Shown here piece after piece: positions 1 to 15,000 of a stretch of 64,000 bases of DNA; the first letter of the stretch is position 1; every line of letters begins with the position of its first letter. Made by a program: the position numbers and the translations under genes. The notes beneath the pieces are model-generated. The model was not told the origin of the DNA, did no database searches, and saw only the letters and a program-made list of their open reading frames with translations. This DNA is from Bathymodiolus brooksi. Its lineage: Eukaryota; Mollusca; Bivalvia; Mytilida; Modiolidae. The stretch spans positions 100,312,395 through 100,376,394 of the forward strand of contig OY804580.1 in the NCBI GenBank assembly GCA_963680875.1, written 5' to 3'.

Positions 1-3000
1 TCTATTGGATTTTGGAATTGTTCCCAAAGTGTGGTATTTTTCTATTGGATTTTGGAATTGTTCCGACAGTGTGGTATTTTTCTATTGGATTTTGGAATTG
101 TTCCCACAGTGTGGTATTTTTCTATTGGATTTTGGAATTGTTCCGATAGTGTGGTATTTTTCTATTGGATTTTGGAATTGTTCCGACAGTGTGGTATTTT
201 TCTATTGGATTTTGGAATTGTTCCGACAGTGTGGTATTTTTCTATTGGATTTTGGAATTGTTCCCACAGTGTGGTATTTTTCTATTGGATTTTGGAATTG
301 TTCCCACAGTGTGGTATTTTTCTATTGGATTTTGGAATTGTTCCGACAGTGTGGTATTTTTCTATTGAATTTTGGAATTGTTCCGACAGTGTGGTATTTT
401 TCTATTGGATTTTAGAATTGTTCCCACAGTGTGGTATTTTTCTATTGGATTTTGGAATTGTTCCCACAGTGTTGTATTTTTCTATTGGATTTTGGAATTG
501 TTCCCACAGTGTTGTATTTTTCTATTGGATTTTGGAATTGTTCCCACAGTGTGGTATTTTTCTATTGGATTTTGGAATTGTTCCCATAATGTGGTATTTT
601 TCTATTGGATTTTGGAATTGTTCCCACAGTGTGGTATTTTTCTATTAGATTTTGGAATTGTTTCGACAGTGTGGTATTTTTCTATTGGATTTTGGAATTG
701 TTCCCACAGTGTGGTATTTTTCTATTGTATTTTGGAATTGTTCCCACAGTGTGGTATTTTTCTATTGGATTTTGGAATTGTTCCCACAGTGTGGTATTTT
801 TCTATTGGATTTTGGAATTGTTCCCAAAGTGTGGTATTTTTCTATTGGATTTTGGAATTGTTCCGACAGTGTGGTATTTTTCTATTGGATTTTGGAATTG
901 TTCCCACAGTGTGGTATTTTTCTATTGGATTTTGGAATTGTTCCGATAGTGTGGTATTTTTCTATTGGATTTTGGAATTGTTCCGACAGTGTGGTATTTT
1001 TCTATTGGATTTTGGAATTGTTCCGACAGTGTGGTATTTTTCTATTGGATTTTGGAATTGTTCCCACAGTGTGGTATTTTTCTATTGGATTTTGGAATTG
1101 TTCCCACAGTGTGGTATTTTTCTATTGGATTTTGGAATTGTTCCGACAGTGTGGTATTTTTCTATTGAATTTTGGAATTGTTCCGACAGTGTGGTATTTT
1201 TCTATTGGATTTTAGAATTGTTCCCACAGTGTGGTATTTTTCTATTGGATTTTGGAATTGTTCCCACAGTGTGGTATTTTTCTATTGGATTTTGGAATTG
1301 TTCCGACAGTGTGGTATTTTTCTATTGGATTTTGGAATTGTTCCCACAGTATGGTATTTTTCTATTGGATTTTGGAATTGTTCCGACAGTGTGGTATTTT
1401 TCTATTGGAATTTGGAATTGTTCCGACAGTGTGGTATTTTTCTATTGGATTTTGGAATTGTTCCGACAGTGTGGTATTTTTCTATTGGATTTTGGAATTG
1501 TTCCGACAGTGTGGTATTTTTCTATTGGATTTTGGAATTGTTCCCACAGTGTGGTATTTTTCTATTGGATTTTGGAATTGTTCCGACAGTGTGGTATTTT
1601 TCTATTGGATTTTGGAATTGTTCCGACAGTGTGGTATTTTTCTATTGGATTTTGGAATTGTTCCGACAGTGTGGTATTTTGCTATTGGATTTTGGAATTG
1701 TTCCCACAGTGTGGTATTTTTCTATTGGATTTTGGAATTGTTCCGACAGTGTGGTATTTTTCTATTGGATTTTGGAATTGTTCCCACAGTGTGGTATTTT
1801 TCTATTGGATTTTGGAATTGTTCCCACAGTGTGGTATTTTTCTATTGGATTTTGGAATTGTTCCGACAGTGTGGTATTTTTCTATTGAATTTTGGAATTG
1901 TTCCGACAGTGTGGTATTTTTCTATTGGATTTTGGAATTGTTCCCACAGTGTGGTATTTTTCTATTGGATTTTGGAATTGTTCCCACAGTGTGGTATTTT
2001 TCTATTGGATTTTGGAATTGTTCCGACAGTGTGGTATTTTTCTATTGGATTTTGGAATTGTTCCGACAGTGTGGTATTTTTCTATTGGATTTTGGAATTG
2101 TTCCCACAGTGTGGTATTTTTCTATTGGATTTTGGAATTGTTCCGACAGTGTGGTATTTTTCTATTGGATTTTGGAATTGTTCCCACAGTGTGGTATTTT
2201 TCTATTGGATTTTGGAATTGTTCCCACAGTGTGTTATTTTTCTATTGGATTTTGGAATTGTTCCGACAGTATGGTATTTTTCTATTGGATTTTGGAATTG
2301 TTCCCACAGTGTAGTATTTTTCTATTGGATTTTGGAATTGTTCCCACAGTGTGGTATTTTTCTATTGTATTTTGGAATTGTTCCGACAGTGTGGTATTTT
2401 TCCATTGGATTTTGGAATTGTTCCCACAGTGTGGTATTTTTCTATTGGATTTTGGAATTGTTCCCACAGTGTGGTATTTTTCTATTGGATTTTGGAATTG
2501 TTCCCACAATGCGGTATTTTTTTATTGGATTTTGGAATTGTTCCGACAGTGTGGTATTTGTCTATTGGATTTTGGAATTGTTCCCACAGTGTGGTATTTG
2601 TCTATTGGATTTTGGAATTGTTCCGACAGTGTGGTATTTTTCTATTGGATTTTGGAATTGTTCCCACAGTGTTGTATTTTTCTATTGGATTTTGGAATTG
2701 TTCCCACAGTGTGGTATTTTTCTATTGGATTTTGGAATTGTTCCCACAGTGTGGTATTTTTCTATTGGATTTTGGAATTGTTCCCATAATGTGGTATTTT
2801 TCTATTGGATTTTGGAATTGTTCCGACAGTGTGGTATTTTTCTATTAGATTTTGGAATTGTTTCGACAGTGTGGTATTTTTCTATTAGATTTTGGAATTG
2901 TTCCGACAGTGTGGTATTTTTCTATTGTATTTTGGAATTGTTCCGACAGTGTGGTATTTTTCTATTGGATTTTGGAATTGTTCCCACAGTGTGGTATTTT

Positions 3001-6000
3001 TCTATTGTATTTTGGAATTGTTCCCACAGTGTGGTATTTTTCTATTGGATTTTGGAATTGTTCCCACAGTGTGGTATTTTTCTATTGGATTTTGGAATTG
3101 TTCCCACAGTGTGGTATTTTTCTATTGTATTTTGGAATTGTTCCGATAGTGTGGTATTTTTCTATTGGATTTTGGAATTATTCCCACAGTGTGGTATTTT
3201 CTATTGAATTTTGGAATTGTTCCCACAGTGTGGTATTTTTCTATTGGATTTTGGAATTGTTCCCACAGTGTGGTATTTTTCTATTGGATTTTGGAATTGT
3301 TCCGACAGTGTGGTATTTTTCTATTGGATTTTGGAATTGTTCCCACAGTGTGGTATTTTTCTATTGTAATTTGGAATTGTTCCGACAGTGTGGTATTTTT
3401 CCATTGGATTTTGGAATTGTTCCCACAGTGTGGTATTTTTCTATTGGATTTTGGAATTGTTCCCACAGTGTGGTATTTTTCTATTGGATTTTGGAATTGT
3501 TCCCACAATGCGGTATTTTTCTATTGGATTTTGGAATTGTTCCGACAGTGTGGTATTTGTCTATTAGATTTTGGAATTGTTCCCACAGTGTGGTATTTTT
3601 CTATTGGATTTTGGAATTGTTCCGACAGTGTGGTATTTTTCTATTGGATTTTGGAATTGTTCCCACAGTGTTGTATTTTTCTATTGGATTTTGGAATTGT
3701 TCCCACAGTGTGGTATTTTTCTATTGGATTTTGGAATTGTTCCCACAGTGTGGTATTTTTCTATTGGATTTTGGAATTGTTCCCATAATGTGGTATTTTT
3801 CTATTGGATTTTGGAATTGTTCCCACAGTGTGGTATTTTCTATTGGATTTTGGAATTGTTCCGACAGTGTGGTATTTTTCTATTGGATTTTGGAATTGTT
3901 TCCACAGTGTGGTATTTTTCTATTGGATTTTGGAATTGTTCCCACAGTGTGGTATTTTTCTATTGGATTTTGGAATTTTTCCCACAGTGTGGTATTTTTC
4001 TATTGGATTTTGGAATTGTTCCGACAGTGTGGTATTTTTCTATTGGATTTTGGAATTGTTCCCACAGTGTGGTATTTTTCTATTGGAATTTGGAATTGTT
4101 CCCACAGTGTGGTATTTTTCTATTGGATTTTGGAATTGTTCCCACAGTGTAGTATTTTTCTATTGGATTTTGGAATTGTTCCGACAGTGTGGTATTTTTC
4201 TATTGGATTTTGGAATTGTTCCGACAGTGTGGTATTTTTCTATTGGATTTTGGAATTGTTCCCACAGTGTGGTATTTTTCTATTGGATTTTGGAATTGTT
4301 CCGACAGTGTGGTATTTTTCTATTGGATTTTGGAATTGTTCCCACAGTGTGGTATTTTTCTATTGGATTTTGGAATTGTTCCGACAGTGTGGTATTTTTC
4401 TATTGGATTTTGGAATTGTTCCCAGTGTGGTATTTTTCTATTGGATTTTGGAATTGTTCCGACAGTGTGGTATTTTTCTATTGGATTTTGGAATTGTTCC
4501 CACAGTGTGGTATTTTTCTATTGGATTTTGGAATTGTTCCCAAAGTGTGGTATTTTTCTATTGGATTTTGGAATTGTTCCGACAGTGTGGTATTTTTCTA
4601 TTGGATTTTGGAATTGTTCCCACAGTGTGGTATTTTTCTATTGGATTTTGGAATTGTTCCGATAGTGTGGTATTTTTCTATTGGATTTTGGAATTGTTCC
4701 GACAGTGTGGTATTTTTCTATTGGATTTTGGAATTGTTCCGACAGTGTGGTATTTTTCTATTGGATTTTGGAATTGTTCCCACAGTGTGGTATTTTTCTA
4801 TTGGATTTTGGAATTGTTCCCACAGTGTGGTATTTTTCTATTGGATTTTGGAATTGTTCCGACAGTGTGGTATTTTTCTATTGAATTTTGGAATTGTTCC
4901 GACAGTGTGGTATTTTTCTATTGGATTTTAGAATTGTTCCCACAGTGTGGTATTTTTCTATTGGATTTTGGAATTGTTCCCACAGTGTTGTATTTTTCTA
5001 TTGGATTTTGGAATTGTTCCCACAGTGTTGTATTTTTCTATTGGATTTTGGAATTGTTCCCACAGTGTGGTATTTTTCTATTGGATTTTGGAATTGTTCC
5101 CATAATGTGGTATTTTTCTATTGGATTTTGGAATTGTTCCCACAGTGTGGTATTTTTCTATTAGATTTTGGAATTGTTTCGACAGTGTGGTATTTTTCTA
5201 TTGGATTTTGGAATTGTTCCCACAGTGTGGTATTTTTCTATTGTATTTTGGAATTGTTCCCACAGTGTGGTATTTTTCTATTGGATTTTGGAATTGTTCC
5301 CACAGTGTGGTATTTTTCTATTGGATTTTGGAATTGTTCCCACAGTGTGGTATTTTTCTATTGTATTTTGGAATTGTTCCGATAGTGTGGTATTTTTCTA
5401 TTGGATTTTGGAATTATTCCCACAGTGTGGTATTTTCTATTGAATTTTGGAATTGTTCCCACAGTGTGGTATTTTTCTATTGGATTTTGGAATTGTTCCC
5501 ACAGTGTTGTATTTTTCTATTGGATTTTGGAATTGTTCCCACAGTGTTGTATTTTTCTATTGGATTTTGGAATTGTTCCCACAGTGTTGTATTTTTCTAT
5601 TGGATTTTGGAATTGTTCCCACAGTGTGGTATTTTTCTATTGGATTTTGGAATTGTTCCCACAGTGTTGTATTTTTCTATTGGATTTTGGAATTGTTCCC
5701 ACAGTGTTGTATTTTTCTATTGGATTTTGGAATTGTTCCCACAGTGTTGTATTTTTCTATTGGATTTTGGAATTGTTCCCACAGTGTGGTATTTTTCTAT
5801 TGGATTTTGGAATTGTTCCCATAATGTGGTATTTTTCTATTGGATTTTGGAATTGTTCCGACAGTGTGGTATTTTTCTATTAGATTTTGGAATTGTTTCG
5901 ACAGTGTGGTATTTTTCTATTAGATTTTGGAATTGTTCCCACAGTGTGGTATTTTTCTATTGTATTTTGGAATTGTTCCCACAGTGTGGTATTTTTCTAT

Positions 6001-9000
6001 TGGATTTTGGAATTGTTCCCACAGTGTGGTATTTTTCTATTGGATTTTGGAATTGTTCCCACAGTGTGGTATTTTTCTATTGTATTTTGGAATTGTTCCG
6101 ATAGTGTGGTATTTTTCTATTGGATTTTGGAATTATTCCCACAGTGTGGTATTTTCTATTGAATTTTGGAATTGTTCCCACAGTGTGGTATTTTTCTATT
6201 GGATTTTGGAATTGTTCCCACAGTGTTGTATTTTTCTATTGGATTTTGGAATTGTTCCCACAGTGTTGTATTTTTCTATTGGATTTTGGAATTGTTCCCA
6301 CAGTGTTGTATTTTTCTATTGGATTTTGGAATTGTTCCCACAGTGTGGTATTTTTCTATTGGATTTTGGAATTGTTCCCACAGTGTTGTATTTTTCTATT
6401 GGATTTTGGAATTGTTCCCACAGTGTTGTATTTTTCTATTGGATTTTGGAATTGTTCCCACAGTGTGGTATTTTTCTATTGGATTTTGGAATTGTTCCCA
6501 TAATGTGGTATTTTTCTATTGGATTTTGGAATTGTTCCGACAGTGTGGTATTTTTCTATTAGATTTTGGAATTGTTTCGACAGTGTGGTATTTTTCTATT
6601 GGATTTTGGAATTGTTCCGACAGTGTGGTATTTTTCTATTGTATTTTGGAATTGTTCCCACAGTGTGGTATTTTTCTATTGGATTTTGGAATTGTTCCCA
6701 CAGTGTGGTATTTTTCTATTGGATTTTGGAATTGTTCCCACAGTGTGGTATTTTTCTATTGTATTTTGGAATTGTTCCGATAGTGTGGTATTTTTCTATT
6801 GGATTTTGGAATTATTCCCACAGTGTGGTATTTTCTATTGAATTTTGGAATTGTTCCCACAGTGTGGTATTTTTCTATTGGATTTTGGAATTGTTCCCAC
6901 AGTGTGGTATTTTTCTATTGGATTTTGGAATTGTTCCCACAGTGTGGTATTTTTCTATTGGATTTTGGAATTGTTCCCACAGTGTGTTATTTTTCTATTG
7001 GATTTTGGAATTGTTCCGACAGTATGGTATTTTTCTATTGGATTTTGGAATTGTTCCCACAGTGTAGTATTTTTCTATTGGATTTTGGAATTGTTCCCAC
7101 AGTGTGGTATTTTTCTATTGTATTTTGGAATTGTTCCGACAGTGTGGTATTTTTCCATTGGATTTTGGAATTGTTCCCACAGTGTGGTATTTTTCTATTG
7201 GATTTTGGAATTGTTCCCACAGTGTGGTATTTTTCTATTGGATTTTGGAATTGTTCCCACAATGCGGTATTTTTTTATTGGATTTTGGAATTGTTCCGAC
7301 AGTGTGGTATTTGTCTATTGGATTTTGGAATTGTTCCCACAGTGTGGTATTTGTCTATTGGATTTTGGAATTGTTCCGACAGTGTGGTATTTTTCTATTG
7401 GATTTTGGAATTGTTCCCACAGTGTGGTATTTTTCTATTGGATTTTGGAATTGTTCCCACAGTGTGGTATTTTTCTATTGGATTTTGGAATTGTTCCCAC
7501 AGTGTGGTATTTTTCTATTGGATTTTGGAATTGTTCCCATAATGTGGTATTTTTCTATTGGATTTTGGAATTGTTCCGACAGTGTGGTATTTTTCTATTA
7601 GATTTTGGAATTGTTTCGACAGTGTGGTATTTTTCTATTAGATTTTGGAATTGTTCCGACAGTGTGGTATTTTTCTATTGTATTTTGGAATTGTTCCGAC
7701 AGTGTGGTATTTTTCTATTGGATTTTGGAATTGTTCCCACAGTGTGGTATTTTTCTATTGGATTTTGGAATTGTTCCCACAGTGTGGTATTTTTCTATTG
7801 GAATTTGGAATTGTTCCCACAGTGTGGTATTTTTCTATTGGATTTTGGAATTGTTCCCACAGTGTAGTATTTTTCTATTGGATTTTGGAATTGTTCCGAC
7901 AGTGTGGTATTTTTCTATTGGATTTTGGAATTGTTCCGACAGTGTGGTATTTTTCTATTGGATTTTGGAATTGTTCCCACAGTGTGGTATTTTTCTATTG
8001 GATTTTGGAATTGTTCCGACAGTGTGGTATTTTTCTATTGGATTTTGGAATTGTTCCCACAGTGTGGTATTTTTCTATTGGATTTTGGAATTGTTCCGAC
8101 AGTGTGGTATTTTTCTATTGGATTTTGGAATTGTTCCCAGTGTGGTATTTTTCTATTGGATTTTGGAATTGTTCCGACAGTGTGGTATTTTTTTATTGGA
8201 TTTTGGAATTGTTCCCACAGTGTGGTATTTTTCTATTGGATTTTGGAATTGTTCCCAAAGTGTGGTATTTTTCTATTGGATTTTGGAATTGTTCCGACAG
8301 TGTGGTATTTTTCTATTGGATTTTGGAATTGTTCCCACAGTGTGGTATTTTTCTATTGGATTTTGGAATTGTTCCGATAGTGTGGTATTTTTCTATTGGA
8401 TTTTGGAATTGTTCCGACAGTGTGGTATTTTTCTATTGGATTTTGGAATTGTTCCGACAGTGTGGTATTTTTCTATTGGATTTTGGAATTGTTCCCACAG
8501 TGTGGTATTTTTCTATTGGATTTTGGAATTGTTCCCACAGTGTGGTATTTTTCTATTGGATTTTGGAATTGTTCCGACAGTGTGGTATTTTTCTATTGAA
8601 TTTTGGAATTGTTCCGACAGTGTGGTATTTTTCTATTGGATTTTAGAATTGTTCCCACAGTGTGGTATTTTTCTATTGGATTTTGGAATTGTTCCCACAG
8701 TGTGGTATTTTTCTATTGGATTTTGGAATTGTTCCGACAGTGTGGTATTTTTCTATTGGATTTTGGAATTGTTCCCACAGTATGGTATTTTTCTATTGGA
8801 TTTTGGAATTGTTCCGACAGTGTGGTATTTTTCTATTGGATTTTGGAATTGTTCCGACAGTGTGGTATTTTTCTATTGGATTTTGGAATTGTTCCGACAG
8901 TGTGGTATTTTTCTATTGGATTTTGGAATTGTTCCGACAATGTGGTATTTTTCTATTGGATTTTGGAATTGTTCCCACAGTGTGGTATTTTTCTATTGGA

Positions 9001-12000
9001 TTTTGGAATTGTTCCGACAGTGTGGTATTTTTCTATTGGATTTTGGAATTGTTCCGACAGTGTGGTATTTTTCTATTGGATTTTGGAATTGTTCCCACAG
9101 TGTGGTATTTTTCTATTGGATTTTGGAATTGTTCCCACAGTGTGGTATTTTTCTATTGGATTTTGGAATTGTTCCCACAGTGTGGTATTTTTCTATTGTA
9201 TTTTGGAATTGTTCCGATAGTGTGGTATTTTTCTATTGGATTTTGGAATTATTCCCACAGTGTGGTATTTTCTATTGAATTTTGGAATTGTTCCCACAGT
9301 GTGGTATTTTTCTATTGGATTTTGGAATTGTTCCCACAGTGTGGTATTTTTCTATTGGATTTTGGAATTGTTCCCACAGTGTGGTATTTTTCTATTGGAT
9401 TTTGGAATTGTTCCCACAGTGTGTTATTTTTCTATTGGATTTTGGAATTGTTCCGACAGTATGGTATTTTTCTATTGGATTTTGGAATTGTTCCCACAGT
9501 GTAGTATTTTTCTATTGGATTTTGGAATTGTTCCCACAGTGTGGTATTTTTCTATTGTATTTTGGAATTGTTCCGACAGTGTGGTATTTTTCCATTGGAT
9601 TTTGGAATTGTTCCCACAGTGTGGTATTTTTCTATTGGATTTTGGAATTGTTCCCACAGTGTGGTATTTTTCTATTGGATTTTGGAATTGTTCCCACAAT
9701 GCGGTATTTTTTTATTGGATTTTGGAATTGTTCCGACAGTGTGGTATTTGTCTATTGGATTTTGGAATTGTTCCCACAGTGTGGTATTTGTCTATTGGAT
9801 TTTGGAATTGTTCCGACAGTGTGGTATTTTTCTATTGGATTTTGGAATTGTTCCCACAGTGTTGTATTTTTCTATTGGATTTTGGAATTGTTCCCACAAT
9901 GTGGTATTTTTCTATTGGATTTTGGAATTGTTCCCACAGTGTGGTATTTTTCTATTGGATTTTGGAATTGTTCCCATAATGTGGTATTTTTCTATTGGAT
10001 TTTGGAATTGTTCCGACAGTGTGGTATTTTTCTATTAGATTTTGGAATTGTTTCGACAGTGTGGTATTTTTCTATTAGATTTTGGAATTGTTCCGACAGT
10101 GTGGTATTTTTCTATTGTATTTTGGAATTGTTCCGACAGTGTGGTATTTTTCTATTGGATTTTGGAATTGTTCCCACAGTGTGGTATTTTTCTATTGTAT
10201 TTTGGAATTGTTCCCACAGTGTGGTATTTTTCTATTGGATTTTGGAATTGTTCCCACAGTGTGGTATTTTTCTTTTGGATTTTGGAATTGTTCCCACAGC
10301 GTGGTATTTTTCTATTGTATTTTGGAATTGTTCCGATAGTGTGGTATTTTTCTATTGGATTTTGGAATTATTCCCACAGTGTGGTATTTTCTATTGAATT
10401 TTGGAATTGTTCCCACAGTGTGGTATTTTTCTATTGGATTTTGGAATTGTTCCCACAGTGTGGTATTTTTCTATTGGATTTTGGAATTGTTCCGACAGTG
10501 TGGTATTTTTCTATTGGATTTTGGAATTGTTCCCACAGTGTGGTATTTTTCTATTGTATTTTGGAATTGTTCCGACAGTGTGGTATTTTTCCATTGGATT
10601 TTGGAATTGTTCCCACAGTGTGGTATTTTTCTATTGGATTTTGGAATTGTTCCCACAGTGTGGTATTTTTCTATTGGATTTTGGAATTGTTCCCACAATG
10701 CGGTATTTTTCTATTGGATTTTGGAATTGTTCCGACAGTGTGGTATTTGTCTATTAGATTTTGGAATTGTTCCCACAGTGTGGTATTTTTCTATTGGATT
10801 TTGGAATTGTTCCGACAGTGTGGTATTTTTCTATTGGATTTTGGAATTGTTCCCACAGTGTTGTATTTTTCTATTGGATTTTGGAATTGTTCCCACAGTG
10901 TGGTATTTTTCTATTGGATTTTGGAATTGTTCCCACAGTGTGGTATTTTTCTATTGGATTTTGGAATTGTTCCCATAATGTGGTATTTTTCTATTGGATT
11001 TTGGAATTGTTCCCACAGTGTGGTATTTTCTATTGGATTTTGGAATTGTTCCGACAGTGTGGTATTTTTCTATTGGATTTTGGAATTGTTCCCACAGTGT
11101 GGTATTTTTCTATTGGATTTTGGAATTGTTCCCACAGTGTGGTATTTTTCTATTGGATTTTGGAATTTTTCCCACAGTGTGGTATTTTTCTATTGGATTT
11201 TGGAATTGTTCCGACAGTGTGGTATTTTTCTATTGGATTTTGGAATTGTTCCCACAGTGTGGTATTTTTCTATTGGAATTTGGAATTGTTCCCACAGTGT
11301 GGTATTTTTCTATTGGATTTTGGAATTGTTCCCACAGTGTAGTATTTTTCTATTGGATTTTGGAATTGTTCCGACAGTGTGGTATTTTTCTATTGGATTT
11401 TGGAATTGTTCCGACAGTGTGGTATTTTTCTATTGGATTTTGGAATTGTTCCCACAGTGTGGTATTTTTCTATTGGATTTTGGAATTGTTCCGACAGTGT
11501 GGTATTTTTCTATTGGATTTTGGAATTGTTCCCACAGTGTGGTATTTTTCTATTGGATTTTGGAATTGTTCCGACAGTGTGGTATTTTTCTATTGGATTT
11601 TGGAATTGTTCCCAGTGTGGTATTTTTCTATTGGATTTTGGAATTGTTCCGACAGTGTGGTATTTTTCTATTGGATTTTGGAATTGTTCCCACAGTGTGG
11701 TATTTTTCTATTGGATTTTGGAATTGTTCCCAAAGTGTGGTATTTTTCTATTGGATTTTGGAATTGTTCCGACAGTGTGGTATTTTTCTATTGGATTTTG
11801 GAATTGTTCCCACAGTGTGGTATTTTTCTATTGGATTTTGGAATTGTTCCGATAGTGTGGTATTTTTCTATTGGATTTTGGAATTGTTCCGACAGTGTGG
11901 TATTTTTCTATTGGATTTTGGAATTGTTCCGACAGTGTGGTATTTTTCTATTGGATTTTGGAATTGTTCCCACAGTGTGGTATTTTTCTATTGGATTTTG

Positions 12001-15000
12001 GAATTGTTCCCACAGTGTGGTATTTTTCTATTGGATTTTGGAATTGTTCCGACAGTGTGGTATTTTTCTATTGAATTTTGGAATTGTTCCGACAGTGTGG
12101 TATTTTTCTATTGGATTTTAGAATTGTTCCCACAGTGTGGTATTTTTCTATTGGATTTTGGAATTGTTCCCACAGTGTGGTATTTTTCTATTGGATTTTG
12201 GAATTGTTCCGACAGTGTGGTATTTTTCTATTGGATTTTGGAATTGTTCCCACAGTATGGTATTTTTCTATTGGATTTTGGAATTGTTCCGACAGTGTGG
12301 TATTTTTCTATTGGATTTTGGAATTGTTCCGACAGTGTGGTATTTTTCTATTGGATTTTGGAATTGTTCCGACAGTGTGGTATTTTTCTATTGGATTTTG
12401 GAATTGTTCCGACAGTGTGGTATTTTTCTATTGGATTTTGGAATTGTTCCCACAGTGTGGTATTTTTCTATTGGATTTTGGAATTGTTCCGACAGTGTGG
12501 TATTTTTCTATTGGATTTTGGAATTGTTCCGACAGTGTGGTATTTTTCTATTGGATTTTGGAATTGTTCCGACAGTGTGGTATTTTGCTATTGGATTTTG
12601 GAATTGTTCCCACAGTGTGGTATTTTTCTATTGGATTTTGGAATTGTTCCGACAGTGTGGTATTTTTCTATTGGATTTTGGAATTGTTCCCACAGTGTGG
12701 TATTTTTCTATTGGATTTTGGAATTGTTCCCACAGTGTGGTATTTTTCTATTGGATTTTGGAATTGTTCCGACAGTGTGGTATTTTTCTATTGAATTTTG
12801 GAATTGTTCCGACAGTGTGGTATTTTTCTATTGGATTTTGGAATTGTTCCCACAGTGTGGTATTTTTCTATTGGATTTTGGAATTGTTCCCACAGTGTGG
12901 TATTTTTCTATTGGATTTTGGAATTGTTCCGACAGTGTGGTATTTTTCTATTGGATTTTGGAATTGTTCCGACAGTGTGGTATTTTTCTATTGGATTTTG
13001 GAATTGTTCCCACAGTGTGGTATTTTTCTATTGGATTTTGGAATTGTTCCGACAGTGTGGTATTTTTCTATTGGATTTTGGAATTGTTCCCACAGTGTGG
13101 TATTTTTCTATTGGATTTTGGAATTGTTCCCACAGTGTGTTATTTTTCTATTGGATTTTGGAATTGTTCCGACAGTATGGTATTTTTCTATTGGATTTTG
13201 GAATTGTTCCCACAGTGTAGTATTTTTCTATTGGATTTTGGAATTGTTCCCACAGTGTGGTATTTTTCTATTGTATTTTGGAATTGTTCCGACAGTGTGG
13301 TATTTTTCCATTGGATTTTGGAATTGTTCCCACAGTGTGGTATTTTTCTATTGGATTTTGGAATTGTTCCCACAGTGTGGTATTTTTCTATTGGATTTTG
13401 GAATTGTTCCCACAATGCGGTATTTTTTTATTGGATTTTGGAATTGTTCCGACAGTGTGGTATTTGTCTATTGGATTTTGGAATTGTTCCCACAGTGTGG
13501 TATTTGTCTATTGGATTTTGGAATTGTTCCGACAGTGTGGTATTTTTCTATTGGATTTTGGAATTGTTCCCACAGTGTTGTATTTTTCTATTGGATTTTG
13601 GAATTGTTCCCACAGTGTGGTATTTTTCTATTGGATTTTGGAATTGTTCCCACAGTGTGGTATTTTTCTATTGGATTTTGGAATTGTTCCCATAATGTGG
13701 TATTTTTCTATTGGATTTTGGAATTGTTCCGACAGTGTGGTATTTTTCTATTAGATTTTGGAATTGTTTCGACAGTGTGGTATTTTTCTATTAGATTTTG
13801 GAATTGTTCCGACAGTGTGGTATTTTTCTATTGTATTTTGGAATTGTTCCGACAGTGTGGTATTTTTCTATTGGATTTTGGAATTGTTCCCACAGTGTGG
13901 TATTTTTCTATTGTATTTTGGAATTGTTCCCACAGTGTGGTATTTTTCTATTGGATTTTGGAATTGTTCCCACAGTGTGGTATTTTTCTATTGGATTTTG
14001 GAATTGTTCCCACAGTGTGGTATTTTTCTATTGTATTTTGGAATTGTTCCGATAGTGTGGTATTTTTCTATTGGATTTTGGAATTATTCCCACAGTGTGG
14101 TATTTTCTATTGAATTTTGGAATTGTTCCCACAGTGTGGTATTTTTCTATTGGATTTTGGAATTGTTCCCACAGTGTGGTATTTTTCTATTGGATTTTGG
14201 AATTGTTCCGACAGTGTGGTATTTTTCTATTGGATTTTGGAATTGTTCCCACAGTGTGGTATTTTTCTATTGTAATTTGGAATTGTTCCGACAGTGTGGT
14301 ATTTTTCCATTGGATTTTGGAATTGTTCCCACAGTGTGGTATTTTTCTATTGGATTTTGGAATTGTTCCCACAGTGTGGTATTTTTCTATTGGATTTTGG
14401 AATTGTTCCCACAATGCGGTATTTTTCTATTGGATTTTGGAATTGTTCCGACAGTGTGGTATTTGTCTATTAGATTTTGGAATTGTTCCCACAGTGTGGT
14501 ATTTTTCTATTGGATTTTGGAATTGTTCCGACAGTGTGGTATTTTTCTATTGGATTTTGGAATTGTTCCCACAGTGTTGTATTTTTCTATTGGATTTTGG
14601 AATTGTTCCCACAGTGTGGTATTTTTCTATTGGATTTTGGAATTGTTCCCACAGTGTGGTATTTTTCTATTGGATTTTGGAATTGTTCCCATAATGTGGT
14701 ATTTTTCTATTGGATTTTGGAATTGTTCCCACAGTGTGGTATTTTCTATTGGATTTTGGAATTGTTCCGACAGTGTGGTATTTTTCTATTGGATTTTGGA
14801 ATTGTTTCCACAGTGTGGTATTTTTCTATTGGATTTTGGAATTGTTCCCACAGTGTGGTATTTTTCTATTGGATTTTGGAATTTTTCCCACAGTGTGGTA
14901 TTTTTCTATTGGATTTTGGAATTGTTCCGACAGTGTGGTATTTTTCTATTGGATTTTGGAATTGTTCCCACAGTGTGGTATTTTTCTATTGGAATTTGGA